Source: an uncultured Opitutia bacterium
GTDB taxonomy: Bacteria > Verrucomicrobiota > Verrucomicrobiia > Opitutales > Opitutaceae
Direction of reading: 5' to 3'
NCBI GenBank assembly: GCA_903827245.1
Contig: CAIKHO010000072.1
Coordinates: 1-47,024, forward strand
DNA: 47,024 nt
Positions 8,774-17,501 of this stretch are shown in pieces (position 1 is the stretch's first letter; every line of letters begins with the position of its first letter). Both the position numbers and the translations under genes were made by a program. The notes beneath the pieces were generated by a model that was not told where the DNA came from, did no database searches, and saw only the letters and a program-made list of their open reading frames with translations.

Positions 8774-8890
8774 GGATTTTTTGCCACGAAAAGGCACGAA
8801 ATGACACGATAGGAACCCGTTGGAACGGATTGAGGGTTCGGAACTCAAACCGTCCCGGTCTTTTTCGCGTCATTTTGTGGCCAAAAATCC
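8774..8890. repeat. Family D palindromic repeat, copy 1
   Basis: The left arm TTTTTTGCCACGAAAAGGCA, continuing into AATGACACG, is inverted at the right as GCGTCATTTTGTGGCCAAAA. The centre has GAACTCAAACC. A second copy with the same arms and centre lies at 38682-38802. It is positioned between the HAD gene and the HtrA-like gene. Confidence 0.8.
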
Positions 8891-8947
8891 GGACCTCCTA
8901 GGCGTGGATTTGCGAAACCGGGTTTCTTTCGCTCCTTTCATGGAATC

Positions 8948-9949
8948 ATGGATTCCCTGCTTACCCACGTGGCCGGCATGCCCGCTGATGAAACGCTCAT
9001 CGACGCCTATTCCAGCGCGGTGTCCGGCGCCGTGGCGGCGGCGCACCCTGCCGTCGTGCACATCGAGGTCCGCGGCAGCAGCACCCCCAAGGCCGCCAAG
9101 GCGGGGGCGGACGAGCCGGGCGGCACCGGCTCGGGTTTCTTCATCTCGCCCGACGGCTACATCCTCACCAACAGCCACGTGGTCCATGGCGCGCGGGAGC
9201 TGAAGGTGTTCCTGGCCGACGGACGCAAGCTCGCCGCCGATCTTGTGGGCGACGATCCTGACACCGATCTCGCGGTGATCCGCGTAAGCGCGGACGAACT
9301 CTCCCACCTCACGCTGGCGGACAGCGATGGCGTGCGGCCCGGCCAGATCGCCATCGCGATCGGCTCGCCAATGGGATTCCAGCAGACGGTCACGGCCGGG
9401 ATCGTCAGCGGCCTCGGCCGGTCGCTACGCGGCGCCTCCGGGCGGCTGATCGACAATGTCATCCAGACCGATGCCGCGCTCAATCCCGGCAACTCGGGCG
9501 GCCCGCTTGTCAACACGCGCGGCGAGGTGATCGGCGTGAACACCGCCATCATCCGGCCCGCGCAGGGCATCTGCTTTGCCATCGCGAGCAACACCGCGCG
9601 CTGGGTCGTGGGACTGCTGATCAAGGACGGACGCATCCGGCGCAGCTTCATCGGCGTCGCCGGGCAGACCGTCCCACTGATCCGCAAGGTCGCGCGTTAC
9701 CATCACATCAAGGAGGAAACCGGCGTGTTGGTCGCGGGCCTGGAGCCCGGCAGCCCGGCTGGCCGCGCAGGCTTGCTCGAGGGCGACATCCTGCTCGCCC
9801 TTGATGGTGCGCCTACGCCGGCGGTCGACAGCCTGCACAAGCTGCTGACGGCCGACCGCATCGGCGAGCGGGCGATCATCACCTTTCTCCGGGGCGTCGA
9901 ACTCCGCCGCCACGCGATCATCCCGCTCGAGATGCCCGGCCACGGCTGA
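8948..9949 (+). CDS. HtrA/DegP-like S1C serine protease with one PDZ domain
   Basis: A 333-residue trypsin-fold protease. The catalytic triad is visible as His77 in LTNSHVV, Asp107 in DPDTDLAVI and Ser183 in NPGNSGGPL. The oxyanion region and the conserved VIQTDAALNPGNSGGP block match HtrA proteases. A single PDZ domain follows at about residues 240-325 (GVLVAGLEPGSPAGRAGLLE). Unlike DegP, DegQ or DegS, no signal peptide or membrane anchor is seen at the chosen start, so the protein may be cytoplasmic. The family handles misfolded-protein quality control. The gene is flanked by family D and family E palindromic repeats and appears monocistronic. Confidence 0.92.
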   Translation: MDSLLTHVAGMPADETLIDAYSSAVSGAVAAAHPAVVHIEVRGSSTPKAAKAGADEPGGTGSGFFISPDGYILTNSHVVHGARELKVFLADGRKLAADLVGDDPDTDLAVIRVSADELSHLTLADSDGVRPGQIAIAIGSPMGFQQTVTAGIVSGLGRSLRGASGRLIDNVIQTDAALNPGNSGGPLVNTRGEVIGVNTAIIRPAQGICFAIASNTARWVVGLLIKDGRIRRSFIGVAGQTVPLIRKVARYHHIKEETGVLVAGLEPGSPAGRAGLLEGDILLALDGAPTPAVDSLHKLLTADRIGERAIITFLRGVELRRHAIIPLEMPGHG

Positions 9950-9958
9950 GGCGGTCGA

Positions 9959-10058
9959 ATTTTTGGCCACAGATTGCACAGATGACAGAGATGTAAACCC
10001 GCGATCCTGACTGATCGGGATCATTGGGTCGTATTTGTGCCATCTGTGGCTAAAAATC
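9959..10058. repeat. Family E palindromic repeat, copy 1
   Basis: The left arm TTGGCCACAGATTGCACAGA is matched in inverse by TGTGCCATCTGTGGCTAAAA at the right; the centre contains GATCCTGACTGATCGGGATC. Copies with the same arms lie at 19716-19821 and, split by a family A element, at 46275-46471. Confidence 0.8.
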
Positions 10059-10148
10059 CGGATTGCCGAGGCACGCGTTGCGCCCTGCCACTTTGCCGGC
10101 TTACAACCGTCAATCCTTGGTTGCCGAAACCCCACCTTGATCATCCCC

Positions 10149-11087
10149 ATGCACTTCTCCCGCCTTCGTCTTCTTCCGGTTCTGAAAACGCTGCTCGCCG
10201 GTGCGAGCCTGCTCGGCCTCGGACGGCTTGCGGCGGCTGATGCCTCCGCGGGCCCGCCCACGATCTTTGTGATGGGCGACTCGACCGCACACAACACCGG
10301 CAAGGGCCGCAGCGGCGAGCCGATGGTCGGCTGGGGCACGCCGCTGGCCGACTATTTTGACCCCGCCAAGGCGGTTGTCTCCAATGTGGCGCACGCCGGA
10401 ACCTCGAGCCGCACCTATTACAACAACCCCGCCGACTGGCCCCATGCGCTGCCGCTGATCAAGCCGGGCGATTTCGTGCTGCTGGTCTTTGGCATCAACG
10501 ACGGCGGCCCGCCGCGCACCGAAAAGGATCGCGGTTCCATCCCGGGCCTTGGCGATGAAACGGTCGAGTTGAAGCGGGCCGACGGCACTACCGAGACGGC
10601 GCACACCTACGGCTGGTACATGTCCACGATGGCCAATGCAGCGCGGGATAAGGGCGCGCGCGTTGTCCTGCTCACGGTCACGGCGCGCAACATTTGGACC
10701 AACCCGAAGGTCCAGTTCCGCGATGCCACGCCGTCCGGCCCGCTGCCGGCCGACTACGATCCGAAGGACGACCGGATCGAGCGCGGCACGGCCGGGGGCA
10801 AATACACCCAGTGGACCAAGGATCTTGGGGTGAAACTGCACCTGCCGGTGCTGGACCTCACGAACCTGTGCGCGGACAAGTACGAGAAAATGGGCCGCGA
10901 GACCGTCAACGCGCTCTACACCGACCACAACCACACCTACCTGCCCGGCGCCGACATCGTCGCCGCCTCGATCGTCTCGGGCCTGAAGGCATTCAAGGAC
11001 AGCCCCTTCCTCCCGCTGCTCTCCGACAAGGGCCGGGCGGTGGAGCCGGCCGCCGCCAAGTATGTCAGCGACAATCCGGCGCCATAA
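10149..11087 (+). CDS. Exported rhamnogalacturonan-acetylesterase-like SGNH hydrolase
   Basis: A 312-residue secreted esterase. It has a signal peptide to about residue 31 (VLKTLLAGASLLGLGRLAAA), then the SGNH blocks: block I GDST with nucleophile Ser45, a Gly in block II (HAGTSSRTYYNN), block III GINDGG, and a terminal DHNHTYLPGADI region supplying Asp and His. This order and the GDSTAHN start match rhamnogalacturonan acetylesterases, which remove acetyl groups from pectin rhamnogalacturonan I. A second homologue lies at 12319-13296 on the opposite strand, with a PilZ gene between them. The ATG at 10149 is chosen because it gives the signal peptide. Confidence 0.88.
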   Translation: MHFSRLRLLPVLKTLLAGASLLGLGRLAAADASAGPPTIFVMGDSTAHNTGKGRSGEPMVGWGTPLADYFDPAKAVVSNVAHAGTSSRTYYNNPADWPHALPLIKPGDFVLLVFGINDGGPPRTEKDRGSIPGLGDETVELKRADGTTETAHTYGWYMSTMANAARDKGARVVLLTVTARNIWTNPKVQFRDATPSGPLPADYDPKDDRIERGTAGGKYTQWTKDLGVKLHLPVLDLTNLCADKYEKMGRETVNALYTDHNHTYLPGADIVAASIVSGLKAFKDSPFLPLLSDKGRAVEPAAAKYVSDNPAP

Positions 11088-11133
11088 AACGCCTGCTTGG
11101 CCGGAATGATCCAGTTGAATCGCAGCGACCGAT

Positions 11134-11203
11134 GTGGCAGCCGAGGTAACGAGGCTGGGTTTGGTGACTCACTTCAAACCAGCCTCCTCACGTCGGCTGC
11201 TAC
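11134..11203. repeat. Family B palindromic repeat, copy 1
   Basis: An imperfect palindrome running from GTGGCAGCCGAGGTAACGAG to CAGCCTCCTCACGTCGGCTG-CTAC. It matches 38167-38237, which lies inside the coding part of purL (shared GAGGCTGGGTTTGG core and both ends). A partial third copy starts at 12174. Confidence 0.85.
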
Positions 11204-11378
11204 CGGCGACTTCATCTTTTCGGCTTAGGGGTGCGCCTGCGCCAGGAAATTCCGGATGGCCTTCCGGCATCCGGCGGAGGCCGGCGAACGGCACGATTTC
11301 GGCTGGCGTGAAGGCAGACCGTCCGATCATGGTGCTATCACCATTGGACCCAGCCATGCCTCCGTTTCGCCAGCACCG

Positions 11379-12131
11379 ATGATCTTCCAAAAGCTTTTCA
11401 GCTTCCGCGGCGACGACCTCAAGCAGGTTGAACGGCGCCTGAAAAACCGTTATTCGGTCGGTTCGTCGTTTCCCCTCGCCGTGTCGTTGTCCGCCGGCGG
11501 CCGTTCGCATCGCGGACGAATCGTGAACATTTCCACCGGCGGGCTGGGGATCGTGGTGGATGACAAACCGGCGATCGATCCCATGACGCCGGCGCAGATT
11601 GCATTCCTCCTCGAGGGGTTTGAGATCAAGACAAACGCCCAGGTGCGCTATGTCCGGCCGGCCGAGCAAGGATTTCATTGCGGCGTGACGCTCGGTTTCG
11701 ACCAGCCGGAAGTCCGGACCGCCTACCTGCAGCTCCTTGTCCCCATCTCGATCGGCAGCACCCTGGCGCGGATCGAAGGGGCCGGCTCGGGGCCGCACAT
11801 CGAGCCGGAGTTCGAGCGGGTGAGTTTCAGCGGCGAATCGGACTCGAAGCTCACAGTCTGGTGCCGGCGCGACGGCAGCGCGACGCCGGAGAATTTTGAA
11901 TTCCAAGTGGAGGAATATTTTGTCCGGGGCCGGGCCATCGACCGCGGCCTGAGCGTATTTTCGCTGGTGGATGACGACCGGCCGCACCGCGCCAAGGAAA
12001 CGGCGCCGCTGTTCCAGACCGGGAGCCGGATAGAGACGGAAATCCGGCAGCTCTTCCGCTGGTCCGCGCTGAACATGCAGCAGAACATTCCCGACCGCCT
12101 GCGCGGGTTTCTCCGCACCTTTATCCGCTGA
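11379..12131 (+). CDS. PilZ-domain protein
   Basis: A 250-residue cytoplasmic protein. An N-terminal PilZ domain (about residues 15-120) shows the c-di-GMP-binding pair: RRLKNRY (RxxxR) and NISTGGLGI (D/NxSxxG), about 30 residues apart. The remaining half (about 120-250) is mixed alpha/beta and not recognised. By family knowledge the protein would bind cyclic di-GMP and change the activity of a partner, often in motility or matrix production. The start at MIFQKLF is chosen because the upstream frame is compositionally poor. It lies between two acetylesterase-like genes, flanked by family B repeats, without obvious operon partners. Confidence 0.82.
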   Translation: MIFQKLFSFRGDDLKQVERRLKNRYSVGSSFPLAVSLSAGGRSHRGRIVNISTGGLGIVVDDKPAIDPMTPAQIAFLLEGFEIKTNAQVRYVRPAEQGFHCGVTLGFDQPEVRTAYLQLLVPISIGSTLARIEGAGSGPHIEPEFERVSFSGESDSKLTVWCRRDGSATPENFEFQVEEYFVRGRAIDRGLSVFSLVDDDRPHRAKETAPLFQTGSRIETEIRQLFRWSALNMQQNIPDRLRGFLRTFIR

Positions 12132-12173
12132 TCGGGGAGCACGGGTGGGGATAGAGGATCGTGCCGGTGAAAG

Positions 12174-12240
12174 TGGCAGGCGCGGTCACGAGGCTGGGTT
12201 GCGACGCTGCCGGACGGCGACCGGGAGGTCGCCGCTCCAA
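12174..12240. repeat. Family B partial copy plus hairpin
   Basis: GTGGCAGGCGCGGTCACGAG and GCTGGGTTG repeat the left half of family B. They are followed by a perfect hairpin, GGCGACC (12217-12223) / GGTCGCC (12228-12234), with a GGGA loop. The module GGGAGGTCGCCGCTCCAA recurs near 41830-41846 with one change. This looks like a mosaic of modules from different repeats. Confidence 0.6.
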
Positions 12241-12318
12241 CCTTCATGCCGGGCTCGCGACTGGCCGTTACGAGGTGGCGGCGGACGCCGCGGTATGAGT
12301 CTGGCGGGCGAGGCCCGG

Positions 12319-13296
12319 TCAATTGGCCGGTGCGGGCTGGCTGGACGCCGGTGCGACCTCGCGGGCCTTTGCGGAAAAATAGGCGGCGACCGGATTGTCG
12401 GGCAGGGCCTTGAGTCCGGAGACGACGACCTCGGCATTGATCACGGCTCCGTCCCAGCCGGGATGGACGGTTTCACCCTTCGGTTTGTCCGGCGTGGGAT
12501 TGGGCACGTAAAGGAGGTCGACCTTCTCCTTGCCGAGCGCGTCGAGCCGGCGGGCGATCAGTTCGTTGAGATCGATGAAACCGACTTTTTCGGCCTGGGC
12601 GACCTGACCGGTCCAGCCCTCGAAGCCGTCCATGGTGCGCTTGATGTGCCCATTGTCATCCCACGCCTTGCGGGGGATGAGCGAGCAGATGATGGGCGTG
12701 GCACCCTTCGCGCGGGTTTCCGCAATGAACTGGCGGAGGTACCAGCCGAAGGTGTGGATTGTCTCCGGCTTGCCGGCGCGGTTCGTGATGTCCTGCGTCT
12801 CCTCCCCGATGCCCTTGAGTTCGCCCACGCTGGAGGCGGGGTTGCCGCCGTCGTTGGTGCCGAACTGCAGGATGAGCACGTCACCCCGCTTGATCAGGTC
12901 CACCATGTTCTTCCAGTTGTTGTTGTAGAAGCTCCGTGCGCTGGTGCCACCGAGGGCGCGGTTCACCACGTTGACCTTCTGCAGGTCGAAATAAAAGGTC
13001 AGCGGCGCGCCCCAGCCCCATTGGTTGAGGTTCGTGCCGTCCCCTGCGGAGCCGTTGCGCACGGTGGAATCGCCGATCAGCCAGAACGTCGGCAGCTTCT
13101 CGTCGACGGGCGACGGCGGCGAGTAGCGGGCTCCGGGCGGCCCGGCCTGCGTGCGCATATCCACGCCGTGGGTGTCCGGCGGCGGCTTGGGCGCGGCGGG
13201 AGGGGTGCCCGGTGGCTCTGACACCGGCGCGGGGGTGTCGGCTGCGTTCAGGATGACGACGCCTAAAAGACCGAGGAGGAGTAGGGTATTTTTCAT
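12319..13296 (-). CDS. Exported rhamnogalacturonan-acetylesterase-like SGNH hydrolase, second copy
   Basis: A 325-residue secreted esterase. After a signal peptide (MKNTLLLLGLLGVVILNAA) comes a Pro-rich linker of about 40 residues, then the SGNH domain: IGDSTVRN (nucleophile Ser77), RALGGTSARSFYNN, FGTNDGG and a terminal VHPGWDGAVINAEV with the catalytic Asp/His region. The fold and motif order match the gene at 10149-11087, but the linker and the region around HPGWDGA differ. An acetyl-pectin or other plant polysaccharide ester is the likely substrate. It is followed upstream on the same strand by the TPR membrane gene (43-bp gap). Confidence 0.87.
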   Translation of the reverse strand: MKNTLLLLGLLGVVILNAADTPAPVSEPPGTPPAAPKPPPDTHGVDMRTQAGPPGARYSPPSPVDEKLPTFWLIGDSTVRNGSAGDGTNLNQWGWGAPLTFYFDLQKVNVVNRALGGTSARSFYNNNWKNMVDLIKRGDVLILQFGTNDGGNPASSVGELKGIGEETQDITNRAGKPETIHTFGWYLRQFIAETRAKGATPIICSLIPRKAWDDNGHIKRTMDGFEGWTGQVAQAEKVGFIDLNELIARRLDALGKEKVDLLYVPNPTPDKPKGETVHPGWDGAVINAEVVVSGLKALPDNPVAAYFSAKAREVAPASSQPAPAN

Positions 13297-13338
13297 GGGA
13301 AGATGGACAACATTGGCCGTGGATTGGCAGGGCTGCAA

Positions 13339-15138
13339 TCAGCGCTGTCCGGCGCGCCAGCGGCGCATGATTTCCTGCGCGAGCGGGAAATCGGGGTTGA
13401 TTTTCAAGGCCGCCTCAAAGTGGGTGATCGCCTCGGGCACCAGCGCCGGGTCTTGGATCAGGGCAATGCCGAGGTTGTACTGGGCCTCGGCCATGCCGGG
13501 GTTGATCCGCACCGCCTCCCGGTATTGGACGATCGCGTCCGGGAGACGTTCCGGGATCCGCAGCAGGACATTCCCGAAGTTGTAGCGGATGGCGGCGTTG
13601 TCCGGCGCCAGCCGCACCGCGGCCTCGAAATGGCTGATCCCCTCGGGCAGGCGGCCGGGGATTCGCGAGAGGATCGTGCCGAGGTTGTAATGCGCGTCGG
13701 GCAGGTCCGGATTGATCCGCAGGGCCGCCTCAAACTCGGGCACCGCCTCGGCCTCGTGCCCCGGGGTCTTCGACAGGTGGCCGCCGAGGTTGAAGTGCGC
13801 CATCCACGCGGCTGAGTTGCGCGCGAGGGTGGTGTGGAAAAGGACCTGGTCGTCGTGAAACATCCCGCAGTGGTCCCACGCCAGCGCCCCGAGGAACCCG
13901 GCCAGCACGACGGCCAGCGCCGGGCCGGCCCAGTTCAGCCGGATTGACGTCCACGCCCAAGCCTGGACCAAGGCCGTGCCTGCCAGCGCGGCGAGGCCGA
14001 GGTCGGGCAGGTACTGCCAGTGATCCCAGACGAAGGAGTAGAGCGAGCCGTACAGATTGACGAAGCCGAGCACCGGGAAAAGGGAGCCGACGAAAAACAG
14101 GAACGCGGCGAGCGGCGCCCGCGTCCGGCGCCGCACAGCCCACAGCCCGGCGGTAAGAGCGAGCACACCCAGCGGGTAGAGCCATTGCCATCCGGACGAA
14201 GCGTCGGGCACCCAGCGCGGGTAGATGAAGTTCAGGTCGAACGGCCAGACGAACTTCCCGAGGTAAAACCAGACGGCCCGGCCGGCGATCAGTCCGCGCG
14301 AGAGGAACGGCAGGTTGAAGTCCTGGCCCTTGGCCCCGAGGTAGTGCTGCTCCACCCAACTCGTGAACAGACCGACGCCGGCGCCGATGAGCAGCCAGGG
14401 AATCAGCGGTTGAAAATCGCGCCGCCATTCCAGTCGGCCCCGTCTCCACCAGAAAGCCACCAGCAGGGCCGCGGGCAGCGAGGCGGTGACGGTCTTGCAG
14501 AGGAGCGAGATGACAAACCAGCCGAGGGCGAGGTAGTACGGCCCCGGCAGCCGGGTCTGATCGTAGCGGAGGTAGGTCAGGGCCGCGAGCAGGTAGAAAA
14601 TAAGGGAGAGCGTGTTCTTCTGCTCGGTGATCCAGGCCACCGACTCGACATGTACGGGATGCAGCGCGAAAATGAGGGCCGCGATCCATTCGGCCCCGGC
14701 ACAGCGCCTCGGCGCTGGTTCTGCGGCTGCAACCTTGGAGCGGGATCCCTTGGTCGAAGCTGCCGGGCTGGTTTCGCCGTCGAACAGCCGCCGCAGCACG
14801 AGCGCGAACAGCACTGCGGAGCCCGCATGCAGCAGGAGGGTCACAAGGTGGTAGGGCAGGGTGTGGTCGCCCCAGAGCAGGTGCTGCACCCAAAAGGCGC
14901 TGTGGAGCAGTGGATAATATTGCTCGGTCACGCCGGGCTGGGTCCAGATCTGCCAGAGCCCGCTGAGCGAGCGCAGCGTCGGTGCGGTGACATAGTCGCT
15001 GTCGTTCCAGATGAAATCCCCGGACAGTGAGGGCAGGTAGGCGATGAAAGTCGCGCAAACAACCAGCGCGGCCATTCCCCAGTCGCGGGTGCTGACTGCC
15101 CCGGAGCTCACGGCTCGGGGTGGGGAATTTTTCGCCAT
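13339..15138 (-). CDS. Multi-TM protein with C-terminal TPR repeats
   Basis: A 599-residue membrane protein. About ten transmembrane segments in residues 20-430 resemble the PMT/ArnT-type GT-C glycosyltransferase fold (SLSGDFIWNDSDYV early loop; ALHPVHVESVAWITEQKNTL). About four TPR units follow at residues 445-590, with the typical NLG...FEAALRINPD spacing. This architecture (GT-C-like plus TPR, sometimes called TMTC-like) is common in Verrucomicrobiota and Planctomycetota; no acceptor substrate is known. A hydrophilic stretch at about residues 122-148 (SPAASTKGSRSKVAAAEPAP) sits between membrane segments and could be a later addition. Immediately upstream is a long perfect inverted repeat. 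Confidence 0.82.
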   Translation of the reverse strand: MAKNSPPRAVSSGAVSTRDWGMAALVVCATFIAYLPSLSGDFIWNDSDYVTAPTLRSLSGLWQIWTQPGVTEQYYPLLHSAFWVQHLLWGDHTLPYHLVTLLLHAGSAVLFALVLRRLFDGETSPAASTKGSRSKVAAAEPAPRRCAGAEWIAALIFALHPVHVESVAWITEQKNTLSLIFYLLAALTYLRYDQTRLPGPYYLALGWFVISLLCKTVTASLPAALLVAFWWRRGRLEWRRDFQPLIPWLLIGAGVGLFTSWVEQHYLGAKGQDFNLPFLSRGLIAGRAVWFYLGKFVWPFDLNFIYPRWVPDASSGWQWLYPLGVLALTAGLWAVRRRTRAPLAAFLFFVGSLFPVLGFVNLYGSLYSFVWDHWQYLPDLGLAALAGTALVQAWAWTSIRLNWAGPALAVVLAGFLGALAWDHCGMFHDDQVLFHTTLARNSAAWMAHFNLGGHLSKTPGHEAEAVPEFEAALRINPDLPDAHYNLGTILSRIPGRLPEGISHFEAAVRLAPDNAAIRYNFGNVLLRIPERLPDAIVQYREAVRINPGMAEAQYNLGIALIQDPALVPEAITHFEAALKINPDFPLAQEIMRRWRAGQR

Positions 15139-15191
15139 CGAAAAATCAAAATAAGGCGTCCCGTGCCCGGCAATCGTTTTAAAACCGGGGA

Positions 15192-15279
15192 TTTCGCGCC
15201 ACGACGCAGCGGCATAACGCCTGGACGCAATCCAAGCTCCGTTGATCGGAACGTAGCGCCGCTGCGTCGTGGCGCGAAA
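15192..15279. repeat. Perfect 22-bp inverted repeat upstream of TPR gene
   Basis: Positions 15192-15213 (starting TTTCGCGCCACGACGCAG) are the exact reverse complement of 15258-15279, with a 44-nt loop; AAAACC (15181-15186) and GGTTTT (15282-15287) extend the arms. It lies between the 3' end of the cytochrome gene and the 5' end of the TPR gene, both on the minus strand, so it could form a strong hairpin in a read-through transcript. No second copy was clearly identified in the window. Confidence 0.85.
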
Positions 15280-15285
15280 CAGGTT

Positions 15286-16401
15286 TTATTTTCCCGCCAC
15301 GACTGGCGGCGGCGCAAGCGAGGCAACATACGCCGCGATCGCCACCATGTCGTCGCCCGTGAGATTGAGGACGATGGGCTGCATCAGCGGGGACGATATT
15401 CCCTTCCGGGTGCCCTGTTGCAGATCGTAAAGTTGCCGCACCATGTAGCTGGGAGAGCGGCCGGCGATGCCCGGGATATCGGCGAGGCCCATGAGATCCG
15501 GTCCGTGGCATGTCGCGCAGGCGAGCGTCTTGCCCGGCATGATGGCGCCGTCGACGATGCTCATGCCGCCGGTCTTCACGAGGTTCTCGCCCCTCTTCAC
15601 GCTGCCGACGGGCACGTACGCGATGAAACCCGAGTGCGGGTTGCGCAGGGTCTCCGCCTGTTCCTCGTCCTCGGGCACCTCGATGATCCGGCCGGCGATC
15701 GGCTCGGTCCGGGTCTTCTCGGTCGCGATGAAGAGGTTGCCCGAAATTCTCGTCTTCGGCACGAGGTCGGTCTCGACCACGCGGATCCACGGCGTCCACT
15801 TAATGGCGCCGAAGTAGTCCGCGGCGGCCTTCATCTCGTCGTCGGTCATGGCCTTCGCGAGTGCGATCATCGTTGCGGGATTCGGCTTCCGCGGGTCGGC
15901 CGTGTGGCGGGTGTCGTTGCGGAAGTCCTGGAGCTGGCGGAGAAAATACGCCGCGGGCTGCCCCGACACCGGCGCGTTTTCCGGGCGCCCCTTCCCATTG
16001 GAAAGGTGGCACGAGGCACAGGCGCGGGCCGTGTTGCCGGTGCCGGCGGCGGGGCCGTGCGCGACGACGGCGGGCATGGGCGGATGCTCGTTGGGAAACC
16101 AGTCGATCGCATTGGCCGCGTCGCGGATGTCCAGCAGCGAAAAGGCGGCGCTGCTACCCTCGACGTGCCGTGGCTTGGTTTGCTCGGCGGCATCCTGGTT
16201 CGCGCGCAGACCTCGCGGTCCGGGAGCACCCTGCGGCACCGCCTTGTCGCCCGGGGCGGGTGGGGTGAGAAAGCCATACGCCCAGAGCGGCTCCGGCTCA
16301 CCCGTGGCATGGAGCCAGGATGCGCCCAGCATGAACCCGAGGACGAGGCCGATCACGGGCCGGGAAACTTGGCGGATACGGATGAGATGCGGGGGAATCA
16401 T
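15286..16401 (-). CDS. Exported diheme cytochrome c (c4-like)
   Basis: A 371-residue periplasmic electron carrier. After a signal peptide (about residues 1-33) it has two cytochrome c domains with haem motifs CASCH (about 140) and CATCH (about 295). Each is followed by the P-R/S-Y-x-x-RQL-x-D-F/L block typical of cytochrome c4/c553 (AAYFLRQLQDFRND and PSYMVRQLYDLQQG), and by a conserved distal Met (ATMIALAKAM; SSPLMQPIV). An insert between the domains (about 205-270) is not recognised. A role in a respiratory or oxidative exported pathway is likely, but no partner oxidase or dehydrogenase is adjacent. Confidence 0.87.
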   Translation of the reverse strand: MIPPHLIRIRQVSRPVIGLVLGFMLGASWLHATGEPEPLWAYGFLTPPAPGDKAVPQGAPGPRGLRANQDAAEQTKPRHVEGSSAAFSLLDIRDAANAIDWFPNEHPPMPAVVAHGPAAGTGNTARACASCHLSNGKGRPENAPVSGQPAAYFLRQLQDFRNDTRHTADPRKPNPATMIALAKAMTDDEMKAAADYFGAIKWTPWIRVVETDLVPKTRISGNLFIATEKTRTEPIAGRIIEVPEDEEQAETLRNPHSGFIAYVPVGSVKRGENLVKTGGMSIVDGAIMPGKTLACATCHGPDLMGLADIPGIAGRSPSYMVRQLYDLQQGTRKGISSPLMQPIVLNLTGDDMVAIAAYVASLAPPPVVAGK

Positions 16402-16633
16402 GGGGGCTCAGGGGTGGGAGAAATGATGCCGGGGCGGCGTCCGGCTGGTGGGGTGACGGAAAACGCCGGTGAGGAAATCGGATTTCCCCGGAGGGAGGCG
16501 AGCGGATTGTTGTGGGGTAGAGCGGTGCCGAAGCCCCGCGCCACCTCAGACACCGTCGCCTGCTTGAGATGCGGCCTTGATGCTCTTCGGGCTTTCGTTT
16601 TCCGCCTCCTTCGTTCACCCCTGCGATATACTC

Positions 16634-17203
16634 ATGGACGACATCCTTGGCCAGCTGGCGCGCCTCTTCACGGAGGCGCCATGGTATTTCCTTTCGTGGC
16701 CGGCGGTCGCGATGATCACGGGCACCATCGTGGGAATGCTCTCTTCCCAGGCTGCCGCGAAGCTCGCGGTGGTGCCGCGGACGGCGGACGGGCTCGTGGG
16801 GTTGCTGACGGCGCCGTTCATCCATGCGAATTTCGCGCATCTGTGCGCCAATCTCCCGGCGTTCCTCGTGCTGGGCGGACTCGTCCTTCGGCATGGCCGG
16901 TCGCAATTTCTGGAGGTCGCGCCCGCCATTGCGCTCGGGCAGGGTGTGCTGCTCTGGCTGCTCGGCCGCAAGGCGGCGCACATCGGGATGAGCGGCGTGA
17001 TCTTTGGGTTCCTCGGCTGGCTGCTGGCGGTCGCTTGGTTTACGCGCACCACGCCCGACTTGCTCGTGGCCGCCGCAGTGCTCGTGTTCTACGGCGGCAT
17101 GCTCGCGGGCATCGCGCCGGCACGGAACGGCACCTCGTGGGACGGACATCTTTTCGGCCTCATCGCCGGACTCGGAGTGGCGTGGTTCCAGTATCGAGCA
17201 TGA
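16634..17203 (+). CDS. Rhomboid-family intramembrane serine protease
   Basis: A 189-residue integral membrane protein with about six hydrophobic segments. The catalytic dyad is visible as Ser120 in IGMSGVIFG (GxSG) and His172 in WDGHLFGLIAGL, and the HxxxN motif of the second helix is present as HLCAN (His69, Asn73). Rhomboids cleave transmembrane substrates within the membrane; the substrate is unknown. ATG 16634 is chosen since it precedes the first helix in the usual place. Upstream (16402-16633) there is only a small palindrome, GGAAATCGGATTTCC. Confidence 0.85.
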   Translation: MDDILGQLARLFTEAPWYFLSWPAVAMITGTIVGMLSSQAAAKLAVVPRTADGLVGLLTAPFIHANFAHLCANLPAFLVLGGLVLRHGRSQFLEVAPAIALGQGVLLWLLGRKAAHIGMSGVIFGFLGWLLAVAWFTRTTPDLLVAAAVLVFYGGMLAGIAPARNGTSWDGHLFGLIAGLGVAWFQYRA

Positions 17204-17230
17204 TGTCAAGGATTGCGGCCCACCAGGAAG

Positions 17231-17371
17231 GTTTTGCACCGAGGCATGCAAGACACAGAGATCAATCATTTCTCAAACTATCCGGTGTCCTACATGCCTC
17301 GGGAGGAAAATTCCGAGCCCAGGCCCACGCCTGACTCCGCGGCCGTGCGACTCCGCGCAAGACCGGCTTGG
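17231..17371. repeat. Family F composite palindromic repeat, copy 3
   Basis: The inner inverted arms are TTTTGCACCGAGGCATGCAA and a right arm around CATGCCTCGGGAGGAAAA. The 3' module AGCCCAGG-CC-ACGCCTGACTCC followed by GCGACTCCGCGCAAGACCGG parallels the modules at 7890-7950 and 31560-31609. It fills most of the 298-bp gap between the rhomboid and GH28 genes. Confidence 0.6.
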
Positions 17372-17501
17372 AATGATCGATTCCAAACCGCACCACGACT
17401 GAAGTTCGCGTTGCAATGCCCTTCGGAATGTGTGGATTTCGGGCGCCCCCAACCTGCGCGTATCCTGCGTGGGTCGACCATAACTTTTCTTCTGTTATTC
17501 C

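Noticed and set aside
13339-15138. Possible repeat insertion in the TPR protein loop (about residues 122-148)
   Set aside because: The segment is hydrophilic and unusual, but no palindromic arms or second copy were found.
15163-17334. Open frame of 723 codons spanning the cytochrome gene on the other strand
   Set aside because: Reads through repeat DNA and opposes a cytochrome with two haem motifs; no domain recognisable.
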